A program made the translations under genes and the position numbers. Below the pieces are notes generated by a model. The model saw nothing but the letters and a program-made list of their open reading frames with translations. It was not told where the DNA came from and made no database searches. A stretch of DNA of 5,713 nt from Alistipes sp. UBA943. GTDB lineage: Bacteria > Bacteroidota > Bacteroidia > Bacteroidales > Rikenellaceae. How positions within the stretch are numbered: position 1 is the stretch's first letter; every line of letters starts with the position of its first letter. Of this stretch, positions 4,358 to 5,713 are shown one piece after another. The stretch lies in contig DBDB01000089.1 in the NCBI GenBank assembly GCA_002293345.1, forward strand, positions 7,807 through 13,519. The letters are read 5' to 3'.

Positions 4358-5624
4358 CGTCATCACGCTCGGCTGTTCCAAAAATACCGTCGATTCGGAG
4401 CACCTCATGGCGCAACTCGATGGTAAATATACCATCATGCATGACAGTGATGCCGACGCACAGATCGTCGTGATCAACACGTGCGGATTCATCGGTGACG
4501 CGAAGCAGGAGTCCATCGATATGATCCTGAGTGCCGCCGCGGCCAAGCAGGACGGACGTATCGAACGACTCTTTGTAATCGGCTGTCTGAGTGAGCGTTA
4601 TCGTGACGAGTTACGCGGCGAATTGCCCGAGGTGGATGAGTTTTTCGGTGTGCGCGATTGGGATGATATCGTGCGTGCTCTCGGCGTGGAACCTGACCGT
4701 GCCCTCGACACGGAACGGCATCTCACCACACCGACACATTACGCCTACCTCAAAATTTCGGAGGGGTGCAATTGGAAGTGCGGCTACTGTGCCATCCCCA
4801 TCATACGCGGTGAGCACGTCTCCATCCCCATGGAGACACTCCTCGGCGAAGCCGGGAAATTGGCCAAACGCGGCGTGCGCGAGCTGATCGTCGTGGCACA
4901 GGATACGACCTATTACGGACTCGATCTATACGGAAAAAGGCGTTTGGCCGATTTGCTCACCGCGTTGTGCCGCATCGAGGGGTTGCACTGGATACGCCTC
5001 CATTACGCCTACCCGACAGGGTTTCCGGATGAGGTGATCGACGTGATGGCACGCGAGCCCAAGATATGCAAATACCTCGATATACCGTTCCAACACATCT
5101 CGGACAATCAACTCACAGCCATGCAGCGGCGGCATACCAAAGCGCAAGCGTACGAACTCGTCGCGAAGTTGCGTCGCGCCATTCCCGATCTCGCGTTGCG
5201 TACCACCCTGCTGACAGGATATCCCGGTGAGACAGACCAGGATTTCGAGGAACTCCTACAGTTTATCCGTGACGTGCGGTTCGAGCGCCTCGGCGTGTTC
5301 GCCTACTCCGCCGAAGCGGGTACCTACTCATACGAAAACCTCACCGATGACGTGCCGGACGAGATCAAACAGCGTCGCGTGGAACGTGTCATGGAGCTGC
5401 AACGCGAAATATCACTCTCGATCAACCACCGACGTGTCGGGACCTCCTCAGAAGTGATTATCGACGGGCAACAAGGTGACTTTTACATCGGCAGGTCGCA
5501 ATACGACTCGCCCGAGGTCGATCAGGAGATTCTCATTACCTCCCCAAAACATCTCGATACCGGTACCTTCCACTCCGTCACCATCACCAGTGCCGAAGAA
5601 TACGACCTGTTCGCGTCACTCTGA
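4335..5624 (+). CDS. rimO: Ribosomal protein S12 methylthiotransferase RimO
   Basis: RimO is a cytoplasmic radical-SAM methylthiotransferase that adds a methylthio group to the conserved aspartate of ribosomal protein S12. The product is 429 residues. The N-terminal UPF0004 domain supplies three cysteines for one 4Fe-4S cluster: C14 (LGCSKN), C50 (NTCGF) and C84 (GCLSER). The radical-SAM CxxxCxxC is C145, C149 and C152 (CNWKCGYC). A C-terminal TRAM-like domain runs from about 370, ending with YIGRSQYDSPEVDQE and a short acidic tail. VDSEHLM and NTCGFIGDAKQESI are typical of RimO rather than the tRNA enzyme MiaB. I chose the ATG at 4335, which puts LGCSKN at the usual distance; GTG at 4338 or TTG at 4314 are weaker alternatives. 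The start lies 23 bases inside ftsY in another frame, so translational coupling is likely. The ftsY-rimO pairing is, from memory, also found in Bacteroides. Confidence 0.97.
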   Translation: MVRKRKINVITLGCSKNTVDSEHLMAQLDGKYTIMHDSDADAQIVVINTCGFIGDAKQESIDMILSAAAAKQDGRIERLFVIGCLSERYRDELRGELPEVDEFFGVRDWDDIVRALGVEPDRALDTERHLTTPTHYAYLKISEGCNWKCGYCAIPIIRGEHVSIPMETLLGEAGKLAKRGVRELIVVAQDTTYYGLDLYGKRRLADLLTALCRIEGLHWIRLHYAYPTGFPDEVIDVMAREPKICKYLDIPFQHISDNQLTAMQRRHTKAQAYELVAKLRRAIPDLALRTTLLTGYPGETDQDFEELLQFIRDVRFERLGVFAYSAEAGTYSYENLTDDVPDEIKQRRVERVMELQREISLSINHRRVGTSSEVIIDGQQGDFYIGRSQYDSPEVDQEILITSPKHLDTGTFHSVTITSAEEYDLFASL

Positions 5625-5636
5625 TTCTCTCCCGTT

Positions 5637-5672
5637 CTTTTTTACTTCCCTAAAACCCCACTGTCGCTTTTT
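5637..5672 (+). repeat. Inverted repeat arm downstream of rimO
   Basis: CTTTTTTACTTCCCTAA followed by AACCCCACTGTCGCTTTTT-type sequence, matching the reverse complement of 3394-3429 at 34 of 36 positions. It starts 12 bases after the rimO stop. Beyond 5672 the similarity to the upstream copy breaks down into a related T-rich pattern. No stem is visible before the T runs, so termination here is not demonstrated. Confidence 0.85.
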
Positions 5673-5713
5673 CTTTTCTAAAACCTTTTCTTTTTCAAGA
5701 CCTTTTTAAACCG
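5673..5713 (+). repeat. Reiterated T-run / TAARACC units at window end
   Basis: The pattern TTTTCTAAAACC (5674-5685), then TTTTTCAAGACC (5691-5702), then TTTTTAAACCG (5703-5713) repeats with a spacing of about 17 bases, and the first of these lies in a 16-base block identical to 2975-2990 after lpxI. The array is cut by the window edge, so its full extent is unknown. Confidence 0.5.

Noticed and set aside
5625..5713. Rho-independent terminator after rimO
   Set aside because: There are several T runs but I could not find a stable GC stem directly before any of them, so only a repeat is called.

Overview
The window reads as a piece of ordinary chromosome from a Bacteroidetes bacterium, most likely a moderately GC-rich member of the Bacteroidales (an Alistipes/Rikenellaceae-like genome would fit, but the genus is inference). 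The reasons are that LysS, FtsY and RimO all resemble their Bacteroides relatives closely as I remember them, that starts lack strong Shine-Dalgarno sequences, and that a TAnnTTTG-type -7 promoter box lies just upstream of ftsY. All recognised genes are on the + strand and no frameshift is visible in any of them.

Layout. Positions 48-2971 hold a very tight three-gene run: a PAP2-family membrane phosphatase, class II lysyl-tRNA synthetase (lysS) and the lipid A enzyme LpxI. Each stop is followed after one base by the next ATG, which argues for one transcript. PAP2 and LpxI are both envelope or lipid enzymes; LysS is the translation gene between them. Positions 2972-3463 (about 490 bases) have no convincing gene but are full of structure: a pyrimidine-rich repeat copy, a tandem pair of hairpins, a rho-independent terminator, a cascade of overlapping hairpins, and one arm of an inverted repeat. 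Positions 3464-5624 hold ftsY and rimO, overlapping by 23 bases. FtsY is the receptor that docks signal recognition particle at the membrane; RimO methylthiolates ribosomal protein S12. Positions 5625-5713 are a pyrimidine-rich flank holding the second arm of the inverted repeat.

The least explained part is the non-coding DNA. A 36-base segment just upstream of the ftsY promoter (3394-3429) returns in inverted orientation 12 bases after the rimO stop (5637-5672), with 34 of 36 positions identical. A shortened relative follows lpxI. Between lpxI and ftsY, several segments can each pair with either the segment before or the segment after, giving chains of mutually exclusive hairpins. I read this as a dispersed intergenic repeat family, perhaps transcribed into a structured RNA. 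The sequence alone does not prove mobility or function.
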